A stretch of 47,904 nucleotides of DNA from Oligoflexales bacterium (lineage in GTDB: Bacteria; Bdellovibrionota_B; Oligoflexia; Oligoflexales; JAGOVF01). How positions within the stretch are numbered: position 1 is the first letter of the stretch; each line of letters starts with the position of its first letter. The notes beneath the pieces are model-generated. The model worked only from the letters and a program-made list of their open reading frames with translations, had not been told where the DNA came from and searched no databases. The DNA lies in the NCBI GenBank assembly GCA_018060885.1, contig JAGOVF010000007.1:1-47904 (forward strand), written 5' to 3'. Shown piece after piece: positions 1-8,801 of this stretch. The position numbers and the translations under genes are program-made.

Positions 1-1
1 A

Positions 2-802
2 TCTAAGACCCCCACTGAACAAGTTCCGCCGATTATAGTGGGCCGTGGTCTAATGACCCTGCTTAATGCAGAAATTGGCAGCGAAATTTCTCTTATAGCC
101 CCGCACGAGAGTTCCATAAGCAGTGTGAGTCGCTTTAAAATCGTTGGAACTTATTATTCGGGTCTGAACCACTATGACGACAAAATTGCCTTTGCCCCTT
201 TGCGCGCTGCGCAGCTTTTTATGAATATGGGTGACATAGTTACCGGGCTTGAAGTCGGATTATTTGAGCCTATGCAAAGTCCGCTAATAGCAGAAAAGCT
301 TGAGTCCAAGTATCCGCTCTCCATTAAAGAGTGGCAGTCGATCAATCGGCCTATTTTTGAAGCGATGAAAATGGAACGCAATGTGATCGGAATTATTGTA
401 GCTCTGGTCGCCTTGGTTGCAAGCTTCAATATCTTAACGACGATGTTTGTCGCAGTGACGCAAAAGCAGCGGGATATTTCATTACTAAAAGCATTAGGCT
501 CAACGAATATGCGCATTCTCGCAATTTTTATTAAACAGGGCGCGTTGATAGCAGTGGTAGGGTGTCTGCTTGGCACTGTGTTGGCAGTCGCACTCAGTGA
601 AACTATTAAGCGCTATGATATTATTAAACTGCCGGATATTTATTTGCTCGCAAGATTGCCGATAGAATACGACTGGCGGGTGTATGGCATGGTCGTAGGT
701 ATAAGTATTTTTATGGCTATGATTGCGAGTCTTGGCCCTGCAATTATTGCGGCACGTGTATCACCTTCGCAAGGCTTTAGGAGTCTAGAACTTGGAACCT
801 GA
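2..802 (+). CDS. LolC/LolE-type lipoprotein-releasing ABC transporter permease, C-terminal part
   Basis: The reading frame is open from the first bases of the window, so the gene begins upstream and only its C-terminal two thirds or so is visible. The visible part has a periplasmic stretch followed by three hydrophobic segments (starting near VIGIIVALVALVASF, ILAIFIKQGALIAVVG and VYGMVVGISIFMAMI). The cytoplasmic loop QKQRDISLLKALGSTNMRI is the coupling-type motif of the FtsX/LolE family. LolC/LolE work with the LolD ATPase in the inner membrane to release outer-membrane lipoproteins to LolA. That fits a genome this rich in lipoproteins. LolC versus LolE, or a MacB-like exporter, cannot be separated from this fragment. 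An internal GTG at 38 is not a believable start. Confidence 0.75.
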   Translation, partial: SKTPTEQVPPIIVGRGLMTLLNAEIGSEISLIAPHESSISSVSRFKIVGTYYSGLNHYDDKIAFAPLRAAQLFMNMGDIVTGLEVGLFEPMQSPLIAEKLESKYPLSIKEWQSINRPIFEAMKMERNVIGIIVALVALVASFNILTTMFVAVTQKQRDISLLKALGSTNMRILAIFIKQGALIAVVGCLLGTVLAVALSETIKRYDIIKLPDIYLLARLPIEYDWRVYGMVVGISIFMAMIASLGPAIIAARVSPSQGFRSLELGT

Positions 803-1490
803 AAATAAAGAAGCTAAAGAAACTAAAGACAATAAAGAAAAACCAAAGGCTGCTTTTCTTGACCTGGAGATGCACGGTAGTCTGATACGACTAAAATTGA
901 AGGATAAAAAGTATTTTACTTTTGCGCATCGTTTTGAAAAATTATTTGAGTTTGCGGCAAAGATTAGTGATGAGCCTTATCGTTTATTTTTTTACAAAAT
1001 GATTTGCGCTCTGCTGTTAACTAGCCATGCAAGAAAATTGCAGATACCAGAAATTAGAAAGCATATTTTTGATGTAAAAAATAGAATCATTCAATCATTG
1101 CTGAATGATTTTACCAATCGTCGAAAACTATCGTATGTTTATTTAAAGTCAAAAAATTTCCGTGTAGAACAATACTGTCCGACTTGCGCAAAGGAAAATG
1201 AAAAAGTTGAACGCGAAAAATGGAAGTTCTGTGAGAAGTGTAAAGTTGACTGGAAATTTTATGATGTTGTCTGTATTCAGCATTTTTTTAAAAGTGGAAA
1301 GCTTAATTTATTTCTTGGTGGTGAGCAGAGAAATAAATTTCCTAAAAAATTATTGAAGAAAAATGGCAAGCTTGAAGATTATGCGGAAGAGCTGATAATA
1401 GAAGAAAATCTACATTTTTCTTCGAAGAATTTATCTGCGATAGATTTGAAAAGTACTGTAGATATGTCGGAGCAGTTGCTTTTGAAATAA
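792..1490 (+). CDS. Hypothetical zinc-ribbon protein
   Basis: This 232-residue protein starts at a TTG that overlaps the end of the Lol-type permease by 11 bases, so translational coupling is likely. The N-terminus is a charged Lys/Glu-rich tail of about 20 residues. The middle is basic and rich in aromatic residues. Near residues 134-155 two CxxC pairs (CPTC and CEKC, 17 residues apart) look like a zinc ribbon. No signal peptide or membrane segment is visible. I do not recognise the family. Position downstream of a lipoprotein-export permease gives weak context only. Base composition is AT-rich like the neighbours. Confidence 0.6.
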   Translation: MEPENKEAKETKDNKEKPKAAFLDLEMHGSLIRLKLKDKKYFTFAHRFEKLFEFAAKISDEPYRLFFYKMICALLLTSHARKLQIPEIRKHIFDVKNRIIQSLLNDFTNRRKLSYVYLKSKNFRVEQYCPTCAKENEKVEREKWKFCEKCKVDWKFYDVVCIQHFFKSGKLNLFLGGEQRNKFPKKLLKKNGKLEDYAEELIIEENLHFSSKNLSAIDLKSTVDMSEQLLLK

Positions 1491-1554
1491 ATTTATCAAC
1501 TTTCTTTTACTTGATTTTAATTTTCGGACATTCACATATTTATACAATATTCAT

Positions 1555-1713
1555 TTAGAAAGCATGAAGCCTAGGCCGGGCAGGCAGGAGTGGCAGAGGA
1601 CCGCTCAATTTTTAAGCCATCCATGGCAAAATTATCGCTACGGGTTCGGGCTCCTGCCCTCACCAGTTCCTCTGGCACTCCTGCCTGCCCGGCCTAGGCT
1701 TCATGCTTTCTAA
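1555..1713 (+). repeat. Giant hairpin repeat, copy 1 (type L, loop in plus orientation)
   Basis: A 46-nt left arm (1555-1600) pairs with a 46-nt right arm (1668-1713) with one mismatch at 1593. Between them lies a 67-nt loop (1601-1667) nearly identical to the loops at 1927-1993, 34847-34914 and 35187-35379. The outer arm begins TTAGAAAGCATGAAGCC and shares this border with the copy at 34797. It lies between two convergent genes. It has no T-run and is far larger than a terminator. Confidence 0.9.
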
Positions 1714-1882
1714 TGTATTTCTGTTAAGAATATTTGTATGCCGAAGTTCTCAACAAGAGAACCACGTTGAAAACCTTAGTTCTCTAAAATTCATTTGGAG
1801 AGTAATTTAATACGAAGACTATAATAAACAAAAGTAGCCGGATGAATTTTGAACTGCGCCGGCTCTCTGATCTGAAATTCAC

Positions 1883-2037
1883 TTTAGTCTGTAGCTTGCT
1901 GCGTCTGTGCCTTGCCTGCCAGAGGAACTGGTGAGGGCAGGAGCCCGAACCCGTAGCGATAATTTTGCCATGGATGGCTTAAAAATAGAGCGGTCCTCTG
2001 GCAGGCAAGGCACAGACGCAGCAGGCTACAGACTAAA
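1883..2037 (-). repeat. Giant hairpin repeat, copy 2 (type R, loop in minus orientation)
   Basis: Arms 1883-1926 and 1994-2037 are 44 nt each, with one difference that still allows a G-T wobble. The 67-nt loop (1927-1993) is the reverse complement of the copy 1 loop with a single substitution. The outer arm starts TTTAGTCTGTAGC, the border shared with the copy at 35148. Together with copy 1 it forms a head-to-head pair separated by a 169-base spacer (1714-1882) in which I see no gene. Confidence 0.9.
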
Positions 2038-2114
2038 AGAAAATTGAATAAATGTGTGCATGAGCAAAGAGCTGTAACGTCTCATATTTTATCAATAACA
2101 TATCGCAAGAAGAT

Positions 2115-2885
2115 TTATTTCGTTCCGTCTTGCCATGGAAAACGCTGTTTCAAATATTCCGGAAGTACTTTATTTACAGACATAACAAACAAATCTTCTG
2201 CAACTTCTTTTGGTGAAAGCAATTGCTTTTCTGTATACAAACCGATGAACTTATCAACTTCAGGGAAGTCTTGTTTATTTTGGGTGCGGATTAACGTTTG
2301 CATGGGAGTGTCGACAATCCCCGGTGCATAATCTATAACCCTAAGTGTTCCTGTATTCGTTTTTCTAGATTTCCTCGCTACTTGATACTCTTTTACCAGA
2401 CAACGACTCAGCATACTTAGCGCTGCTTTGCTTGTACAATAAGCGGTCCAGCTCGCATAAGCATTTTCTGCTGCGCCCGAGGATAGATTTATAACTGTTA
2501 AATAATCAAACTTTCCGCTTTGCAAAAAAAGTTGTATAAGATGGCAAGGAGCTACGACATTTAATGACAGTGCTTTTTCAAAGTCGTTAATTTCCAAATT
2601 TGCCAGAGGTTTTATGGGTTCTAAAGTTGCGGCATTGTTTATAAGCACGAGTTGGCTGTAATGGTTACTTAAAAAGGGAAGTATATTTTCTTTTATAAGC
2701 TTTTTACGATCAGAACTTTTGTTCAAGTCTGATTGAAAATGATAGTACTCACCAGTTAGTGTTACTGCTTTGCGCGCAACACCTAAAACACACCAGTCTT
2801 CCGCCAAGAACTTTTCTGCGCAAGCAAAGCCCACCCCTGAACTAGTGCCAGTGATGAGTGCTAAGTTTAAATTTTTAGAGGACAT
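2115..2885 (-). CDS. Short-chain dehydrogenase/reductase, sepiapterin/benzil-reductase-like
   Basis: This 256-residue protein is a classical SDR. The dinucleotide-binding TGTSSGVG sits at residues 12-19. An NNAA motif follows near residue 85. The catalytic set is the Ser of INLSSG with YCTSK (YxxxK), and PGIVDTPM follows the active site. SDRs carry out NAD(P)H-dependent carbonyl/alcohol interconversion in the cytoplasm. The overall pattern, including PGIVDTPMQ, resembles sepiapterin reductase and bacterial benzil reductase. The substrate cannot be told from sequence. It runs convergently toward the hairpin-repeat pair and is followed upstream, on the same strand, by the nuclease gene after a 46-base gap. 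Confidence 0.85.
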   Translation of the reverse strand: MSSKNLNLALITGTSSGVGFACAEKFLAEDWCVLGVARKAVTLTGEYYHFQSDLNKSSDRKKLIKENILPFLSNHYSQLVLINNAATLEPIKPLANLEINDFEKALSLNVVAPCHLIQLFLQSGKFDYLTVINLSSGAAENAYASWTAYCTSKAALSMLSRCLVKEYQVARKSRKTNTGTLRVIDYAPGIVDTPMQTLIRTQNKQDFPEVDKFIGLYTEKQLLSPKEVAEDLFVMSVNKVLPEYLKQRFPWQDGTK

Positions 2886-2931
2886 ATGAATAAACCGTGA
2901 AGAAGAAAAACTGCAGTGCGGATGTTATTAA

Positions 2932-3951
2932 TTAATCAAAGGAGCTGCTGTCGCTGTCATAAGCAAAGTATTGGCTGTAATCCCAAAGAATTTTTTCCGC
3001 TTCTTCTAAGGTGTTTTGTGTCGCGCTTGGCATGTCTGGGAAAAAGTCTAGCCCGGTGAGCTGCTCGATAGTATCGATGCTAACTCGATGGCGTTCAATA
3101 TTTATGAGGTTGTCTCTTTCGCATATTTTTGCGGGTTTTTTACTGGTGTCATCTTGGCATTTTGGATTTACTTTGCTGTTTGGATAATCAACATAGCGAT
3201 GGTCAATATTTTTCATGACGAATGCCAGCGCTTCGGGGGAATCTAGATCAGAAATATCGACAACAATCTTATAGAAAGAATCTGGAACTAGTACCGAGTT
3301 TTTGCCAAAAGTTTCTTTTTTCTTTTCGTCATAGATCGGTCCGGAAAGAACAATGACTTGACCACGAACCTCAGCCCAATCTCTAACGGAGCGCTCTAGC
3401 AAAGCCCATAAATGGCGATTAAACCCAATCCCAACCTGTGGGCTAATGTTTGACATTAAAAAGCTTTGCTCAACCGCTTTAGGCCCATGTCCCGCGAAAT
3501 CGCGAGCTGGAGCAAGGTGGCCTCTATCATAACCAGAATTGTTATAGTCTTGGCTGCTTGCTTGGCAAAGAGTCGGAAGTTTGCTGTCCTTATTGAAGCT
3601 GAAGTTTTTACCTTCAGTATTCGGCTTCGGTACAATGTAATTTTTATCTAGAATATGCTGAACCCAGGCGGATGACTTAGTGTCACAATCATAGGTACCA
3701 TAGTAATAAGGATGATCGACATCTGCGCTTTGCCCTGCACTTGTAAGAGGAAGCCCCCAAGTTTCTAGTCTGTCAAACATTTGTGTATATAATTTAGAAT
3801 TTGTAGTTGTGTAAGTGGGGCCAAACTGCTGACTTGCTGTCCCGAATTTTAAACTGCTTTGTTCACTGGATTGTTGAGAGCCACAATGAACAGTGAAAAT
3901 GAAGGAAATTAGAATCATAAGATGCTTCGAGCAGCTCTGGCTCAACTTCAT
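2932..3951 (-). CDS. Exported DNA/RNA non-specific endonuclease (NUC1/EndA family)
   Basis: The 339-residue protein has an export signal ending at a possible lipobox (Cys23 in FTVHCGSQ), so it may be a lipoprotein, though the lipobox is weak. The nuclease signature is DRGHLAPA at about residues 142-149, where His145 would be the general base. The metal-binding Asn of the family fits Asn178 in the stretch SNISPQ...FNRHLWALLE. NUC1 enzymes are Mg-dependent and cut DNA and RNA without sequence preference outside the cytoplasm, often for nutrient salvage. It is probably monocistronic or co-transcribed with the SDR gene. Length is near that of secreted family members. Confidence 0.88.
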   Translation of the reverse strand: MKLSQSCSKHLMILISFIFTVHCGSQQSSEQSSLKFGTASQQFGPTYTTTNSKLYTQMFDRLETWGLPLTSAGQSADVDHPYYYGTYDCDTKSSAWVQHILDKNYIVPKPNTEGKNFSFNKDSKLPTLCQASSQDYNNSGYDRGHLAPARDFAGHGPKAVEQSFLMSNISPQVGIGFNRHLWALLERSVRDWAEVRGQVIVLSGPIYDEKKKETFGKNSVLVPDSFYKIVVDISDLDSPEALAFVMKNIDHRYVDYPNSKVNPKCQDDTSKKPAKICERDNLINIERHRVSIDTIEQLTGLDFFPDMPSATQNTLEEAEKILWDYSQYFAYDSDSSSFD

Positions 3952-4258
3952 GCTTTTTGTTCCCTTCCTTACCTAGTGTCTGAAACTCTTCCTGTCACTG
4001 ACCTGACATCCGACTTACAAAAACATCCAAAGAGAACTCTGAATTTGTTCCTCTATTCTACTTCATATCTAGTGTTGCTCAAGGCAAAAAAGTACTAGAT
4101 TTAGTGTTTTTGCATTGATAAACCATAAATAATGGGTGTTTTGTCTAATGATAATATGCAGTAAAGACCGCTTGGGAGATGAATGTTAGAAATTTGTGAG
4201 GAAGGTAGTGTCGTTTGACTCATCCTTTAACAAATGTCCCAAAATTTGATCAATATTT
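3952..4258. other. Intergenic region between divergent nuclease and tldD genes
   Basis: This AT-rich stretch holds the upstream regions of both divergent genes. Apart from the tldD promoter just beyond it, I see no open frame with a ribosome site, no strong hairpin and no repeat. Confidence 0.5.
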
Positions 4259-4286
4259 TTGCAAAAAGGTACATAGCTTCTATAAT
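4259..4286 (+). promoter_or_regulatory. Predicted sigma-70-type promoter of tldD
   Basis: A TTGCAA box at 4259-4264 (4 of 6 to consensus) is followed after 16 bases by a perfect TATAAT at 4281-4286. This lies 33 bases before the tldD ATG, which has an AAGGAAG ribosome site. Confidence 0.6.
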
Positions 4287-4319
4287 AATCGGACAATTGA
4301 ATAAACCTAAGGAAGCACA

Positions 4320-5753
4320 ATGGAAATAGATAAATTTATTGCTGATTTTCAGCATTGTAGCCAAGCCGCAGATTTTTGCACCTTGCGCCTACATCGAGAG
4401 CAGGGCCAAAATCTCAGTATGCGCAAAGGCGTGCTTCAGCCCAGCAGAAGCAACAGTAACCTCGGCTATATGATGACAGTTTATAAAGGTGGAGCTGCGG
4501 CTTATGCGGCCAGTTCGGATACCTCGGCAGCCGGTTTAGACCGAGCCTTTCGCCTGGCACTGAGCTATGCCGAGATGCATGCCAAAGATCATCTTCTCGA
4601 CTATAAAAAAATTAATTTTCCAAGTCCGACGGGAGAATTCTTCTCGCCGGTGAAAAGCTCTTGGGAGACTCTGCCGTTTAAAGACAAGATTGATTTATTA
4701 GCAGATATCTCACAGCAAGCAAAAATTCATTCCAATATTGTTGAATGGCAAGTTTCACTATGGCGCGACTATAGTGAACGATGGTTTTTGACTAATAAAG
4801 GTGGACGAGTCCGCCAAGTTTTTGATCGTTTAATGCCAAGAATCATGGTGATTGCTAGTGACGGACGCGATAGCCAAAGTCGTAGCTTTGGTCATGAAGC
4901 GACTCAGCAAGTGGGGCTTGAGTTTTTAGATGAGTTAAAATTTCGCAGTATGGGAAAAGTCGTTGCTGAAGAAGCTTTGCAATTATTGGGTGCAGAAAAT
5001 TGCCCTGCAGGAAAAATGGATATTCTCTTAGATCCCGAGCAAATGGTACTACAAATTCACGAATCCATTGGACACCCGCTGGAGCTTGATCGAATCTTAG
5101 GAGATGAGCGCAATTTTGCTGGGACTTCTTTTGTGACGCCAGAAATGTTTGGCACTTATCAATATGGTTCTGAACTTCTTAATATCACCTATGATCCAGA
5201 AAATCCTAGACAGGTAGCGAGTTACAATTTCGATGATGACGGGCTGAAGGCCGAGAAAACTTTTATAATCAAAAATGGCCGTTTAGAAAAACCGCTTGGA
5301 GGCTTGTTTTCTCAAGCTAGAAGCAGCATGAGCGGAGTTGCCTGCGGGCGAGCAGATACGTGGCAGAGGCCAGCAATAGACCGCATGGTTAATTTAAATC
5401 TCGAAAGCGGCAAATCGAGTTTTGCGCAAATGATCACTATGATTGAACGCGGTGTTTATATGCGCACCAATCGCTCCTGGTCTATTGATGACTCGCGGAA
5501 TAAATTTCAGTTTGGCTGTGAGTGGGCGCAATTGATAGAAAATGGGCAGTTAACAAAGGTTGTGAAGAACCCGAATTATAGAGGGATTTCAGCATCTTTT
5601 TGGCGGAATTTAGCTGCAGTCGGAGATCGTGATACGTTGCAAACTATGGGCACGCCCTTTTGTGGAAAGGGCGAACCTAATCAGGTTATTTTTGTTGGCC
5701 ATGCAACGCCGGCGTGTTTGTTTCGCGATATCGATGTTTTTGGCGGTGTGTAG
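4320..5753 (+). CDS. tldD: Metalloprotease TldD
   Basis: This 477-residue protein is the catalytic half of the TldD/TldE metalloprotease. The zinc site HESIGH (HExxxH) lies at residues 247-252. In characterised bacteria TldD and TldE form a heterodimer in the cytoplasm that degrades unfolded peptides, such as the CcdA antitoxin, and trims microcin B17 precursor. The start ATG follows an AAGGAAG ribosome site at good distance and a perfect TATAAT box. The partner gene follows after 48 bases, so the two are very likely one operon. The length matches the family. No microcin-type precursor was noticed nearby. Confidence 0.93.
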   Translation: MEIDKFIADFQHCSQAADFCTLRLHREQGQNLSMRKGVLQPSRSNSNLGYMMTVYKGGAAAYAASSDTSAAGLDRAFRLALSYAEMHAKDHLLDYKKINFPSPTGEFFSPVKSSWETLPFKDKIDLLADISQQAKIHSNIVEWQVSLWRDYSERWFLTNKGGRVRQVFDRLMPRIMVIASDGRDSQSRSFGHEATQQVGLEFLDELKFRSMGKVVAEEALQLLGAENCPAGKMDILLDPEQMVLQIHESIGHPLELDRILGDERNFAGTSFVTPEMFGTYQYGSELLNITYDPENPRQVASYNFDDDGLKAEKTFIIKNGRLEKPLGGLFSQARSSMSGVACGRADTWQRPAIDRMVNLNLESGKSSFAQMITMIERGVYMRTNRSWSIDDSRNKFQFGCEWAQLIENGQLTKVVKNPNYRGISASFWRNLAAVGDRDTLQTMGTPFCGKGEPNQVIFVGHATPACLFRDIDVFGGV

Positions 5754-5801
5754 GGCTTTTTTGAATAATATCATGCTCGGAGAGCGGAGAGATTTTTACA
5801 A

Positions 5802-7124
5802 ATGAAACATTATTTTTATGCGCTAGTTGATAAGGCTATCTCTGAACTTGCGGATAACGAAATATTAACGATGTATTTAAGTGGTGAACAAACAGATTTT
5901 TGTCGCTTTAATCATGCAAAAATTAGGCAACATGGGCATGTGCAGCAGGCTTTTTTGTCGCTTCGGCTAATATGTGACGGCAGAAAAACGATAGCACATT
6001 TACCGCTCACTCAACGTCGAGAAGAAGATGAAAGAGCACTTCGAAGTCACTTGGTAAATCTTAGAGAGCAGGTCAAGCTGTTGCCGGAAGATCCGCATTT
6101 AATCTATTCAAGAGTGGAAACATCGAGCGAGTTTTCTGGAAAGGAAGATACAATCTATTCACATAAAATTATTGAAGATGTTTGTCTTGGGGCTAAAAAC
6201 TTAGACTTTGTCGGACTTTTAGCGTCGGGACAGATTTTTAATGGTTATGCCGATTCATTTGGACAGAAGAATTGGTTTGAAACGAATAGCTACAATCTCG
6301 ATTGGAGTTTATATTTAGAAAAAGACAAAGCTTATAAAGATTGTTTGGCAGGATTTAAATGGGATACAGATGCATTCCATGCAAAAATTTCGGGCTCAGC
6401 ACAAGCCTTAGCTGTACTTAAAAAAGCACCAATCACGATTAGCCCTGGAAAATATAGAGTTTTTTTAGCTCCGAGCGCCGTTTCAGAATTATGCGAATTG
6501 CTTGGAAATGGGGGATTTAGCATGCAAGCCCACCAAGCGCATTTTTCGCCTTTGACGAAAATGACTCAAGGTGAAAAACAATTGAATGAAAAGATTTCGA
6601 TTTATGAAAATTTTGGCAGTGGTTTGGCGGCGAATTTTAATGAAGATGGTTTTATGCGTCCTAGTTCTCTCGCCTTGATCGAACATGGAAAGATTAAGAA
6701 CTATCTAGTATCGCCGCGCACTTCGAAAGAATATGGTGCAGCAACAAATGGTGCAAGCGAGCGTGAGAGTGCCGTGGCTCTAGATATGCATGGCGGCCTT
6801 TTAAAACAGAATCAGATTCTAAGTGAACTTGGTGAAGGCCTTTATGTGAGTAATTTGCATTATCTGAATTATTCAGATCGAGTCAATGGACGTATTACCG
6901 GAATGACTAGGTTTGCGACATTTTGGGTAGAAGATGGAAAGATTAAAGCGCCTCTCAATGTGATGCGTTTTGATGACTCGATTTACAATATCTTGGGCCA
7001 AAATCTCGAAGAGCTTACCCAAGAGCGCGAATTCGTATTTTCTACGATGACTTATTTTGAACGCTCGCGCGACTCGCAACATTTGCCCGGGGCTTTGGTA
7101 AGAGATTTTTGTTTTACTTTATAA
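5802..7124 (+). CDS. pmbA: TldE/PmbA-type protease subunit
   Basis: This 440-residue protein belongs to the PmbA/TldE family, the non-catalytic partner of TldD. No HExxxH motif is present, as expected. Family stretches include the C-terminal NGRITGMTRFATFWVEDG and the central ATNGASERES region. The ATG follows a GGAGAGCGGAGAG purine run that serves as ribosome site. It lies 48 bases after tldD and 13 bases before the next gene. Assignment rests on family pattern plus position beside tldD. Confidence 0.88.
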   Translation: MKHYFYALVDKAISELADNEILTMYLSGEQTDFCRFNHAKIRQHGHVQQAFLSLRLICDGRKTIAHLPLTQRREEDERALRSHLVNLREQVKLLPEDPHLIYSRVETSSEFSGKEDTIYSHKIIEDVCLGAKNLDFVGLLASGQIFNGYADSFGQKNWFETNSYNLDWSLYLEKDKAYKDCLAGFKWDTDAFHAKISGSAQALAVLKKAPITISPGKYRVFLAPSAVSELCELLGNGGFSMQAHQAHFSPLTKMTQGEKQLNEKISIYENFGSGLAANFNEDGFMRPSSLALIEHGKIKNYLVSPRTSKEYGAATNGASERESAVALDMHGGLLKQNQILSELGEGLYVSNLHYLNYSDRVNGRITGMTRFATFWVEDGKIKAPLNVMRFDDSIYNILGQNLEELTQEREFVFSTMTYFERSRDSQHLPGALVRDFCFTL

Positions 7125-7137
7125 AGGAAGATTAGAA

Positions 7138-8259
7138 ATGAATTTTACATCAAGAAATATTTTTACAACGTTAATGCTGAGTTTATATTTTCTCGCGGGT
7201 CTGACGAGCTTGCAAGCCAAGGAAAAAAACGCGACAAGTGCTGAAAAAGAGTCAAATGCATCGCAGTGTTTTCCAGATTGGTCGACGCCCGAATTTCAAA
7301 TGCGCGTTGCTCCCATTCTTGGTTTTAATGCATTAAAAAGCAAAGATGCTCAAGGTAGGGATACCAAGGTCTATAGCTCTGAATTGGGACTAGAATTGGC
7401 GTTGGAAGGAATTCCGCTAGTGCCCGGAAATCCAGGAGTGTATTTAGCGCCCTATGCGGCTTTAGCCGGCGGCAAAAGACTGCTCTCTGGTTATAGAAGC
7501 AGCGATGACAATGCGACTGCTTTTGAAACGAAAAACTATACAAGAACAATAGTCGGCCTAGGGCTGCAAGTGCCAATTAAATTTTATAAACACACCCTTT
7601 CGCTTGAGAAAGGCAAATTAAATTTTAAAAAGGAAGCTGGATCGAATCTTGAAAGCTGGGAAGTCGCAAACGATTTGGGTGTGATGGTTCTGCCACATTT
7701 ATCAGCGCATTTAACGCACACTTATACCAAAGCCTATCAAGTCAATTGGTCGAATCCACTTTTGGTAATGAATGATTTATGGCTGCATGGGCGCATGAAC
7801 TTTGCTTTTTTATCGATGTTTTTTGATATGGGACCTGGGGTTATGTTCTACGATACTTATCAAATCGCTCAGAGTGATACTGGCATCTATAACTATGCCA
7901 AAACAGAGAAGTTAGCTCGAAGTCGAGTCGAGTATTTAAAAGCAGATGCTGGAATGCACATCTTTTGGAAACTCGGCGCGACTGCGGGAATGCAATACAT
8001 TTATCGCGTGAGTGAAGAAGATCGTTTACAAGACTTGGCTGTGCGCCTACCACGCGATGGTTTGAACCAAAGTCGGTCTATCTTTAACCAACCCGAAGAT
8101 ACTTTGCGCGGCTACTTGTTTTTTGGCTTGCAGAATATTTTTTCTGGGGTCGGTTTAGGCTGGCAGTATAATTATGAAATGCTCAATGCAAGCAACAGTA
8201 AAGATCATCAGATAGAAAGCAATCATGGTTTTGGTTTACAGGTTTCGGCGAAGCTTTGA
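7138..8259 (+). CDS. Secreted protein, possibly an outer-membrane barrel
   Basis: This 373-residue protein starts 13 bases after pmbA with an AAGGAAG ribosome site, so it probably belongs to the tldDE operon. Residues 1-28 form a Sec signal peptide ending LQA. The mature part is rich in alternating Gly, aromatic and Leu residues (for example YLFFGLQNIFSGVGLGWQY) and ends in hydrophobic strands, which suggests a periplasmic or outer-membrane beta protein. I do not recognise a family. A link to TldDE function would be inferred from position alone. A hairpin follows 10 bases after the stop codon. Confidence 0.65.
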   Translation: MNFTSRNIFTTLMLSLYFLAGLTSLQAKEKNATSAEKESNASQCFPDWSTPEFQMRVAPILGFNALKSKDAQGRDTKVYSSELGLELALEGIPLVPGNPGVYLAPYAALAGGKRLLSGYRSSDDNATAFETKNYTRTIVGLGLQVPIKFYKHTLSLEKGKLNFKKEAGSNLESWEVANDLGVMVLPHLSAHLTHTYTKAYQVNWSNPLLVMNDLWLHGRMNFAFLSMFFDMGPGVMFYDTYQIAQSDTGIYNYAKTEKLARSRVEYLKADAGMHIFWKLGATAGMQYIYRVSEEDRLQDLAVRLPRDGLNQSRSIFNQPEDTLRGYLFFGLQNIFSGVGLGWQYNYEMLNASNSKDHQIESNHGFGLQVSAKL

Positions 8260-8269
8260 TTTATGTTAA

Positions 8270-8301
8270 AGGCCGTATCTAGAGTTTTTCAGATACGGCC
8301 T
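8270..8301. terminator. Convergent-gene hairpin, probable terminator
   Basis: A perfect 11-bp stem (8270-8280 with 8291-8301) and a 10-nt loop lie between two convergent genes. A-rich DNA follows the stem on the plus side and a short T stretch follows on the minus side, so it may act in both directions. Confidence 0.65.
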
Positions 8302-8330
8302 AATAAAAAACTTACTGTCTGAAACGCTGA

Positions 8331-8801
8331 TTATTGTTGTATATAAACGCCGCAAGTAAATTCCGCTGGTGCGTCTGTATTCGCTAAATAAGAAGTCTTT
8401 ACAGTCATGTGTATTTTGTTCGGATTTAAGTCTGTTATAATTGCGTCAGTGGCTAATTTCACGCACTCATTAAGCTTAAGCGCTTCTGATGAGGTTTTTA
8501 CAGCGAAGATCAGGCCAACGGCTGGAGTTTTAGGGTCACGATTCGATAGAAGTTCACTGCCGTAAACTACGTTATTGTATTTGTCTCGAGTTGTCACAGT
8601 GTATTCTCCGCGCAATTCTAGTCTTACTAATTCTGCGCCAAATTCAGTTACAGATCCCGACAAACTGGAGTTAGAAACTATGGAGAAAATTAAAGTATCT
8701 TCTCGCCAATTTTCCGGTAGGTCTTTACTGTCCGATTGAGCCATAGAAAAATTTGAACTAAGACTCATACAAACTAGCAAGATTGTTTTTACAAGCTTCA
8801 T
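8331..8801 (-). CDS. Hypothetical secreted protein
   Basis: This 156-residue protein has a clear signal peptide of about 21 residues (MKLVKTILLVCMSL... SMAQ), so it is exported to the periplasm or outside. The mature part of about 135 residues has two cysteines (in KLNECVKLA and AEFTCGVYI) that could form a disulfide, and otherwise looks like mixed beta structure. I do not recognise a family. An AGGAGATG ribosome site lies just before the ATG. It appears to be a single-gene unit, with 175 bases separating it from the CAP-protein gene upstream. Confidence 0.6.
   Translation of the reverse strand: MKLVKTILLVCMSLSSNFSMAQSDSKDLPENWREDTLIFSIVSNSSLSGSVTEFGAELVRLELRGEYTVTTRDKYNNVVYGSELLSNRDPKTPAVGLIFAVKTSSEALKLNECVKLATDAIITDLNPNKIHMTVKTSYLANTDAPAEFTCGVYIQQ

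Noticed and set aside
1555-1713. Giant hairpin as a simple transcription terminator of convergent genes
   Set aside because: The stem is 46 bp with a conserved 67-nt loop, no T-run follows, and a related pair sits in a divergent gap where no terminator is expected.
2044-2331. A plus-strand open frame antisense to the SDR gene
   Set aside because: It lies almost wholly within the clear SDR coding sequence and has no ribosome site.
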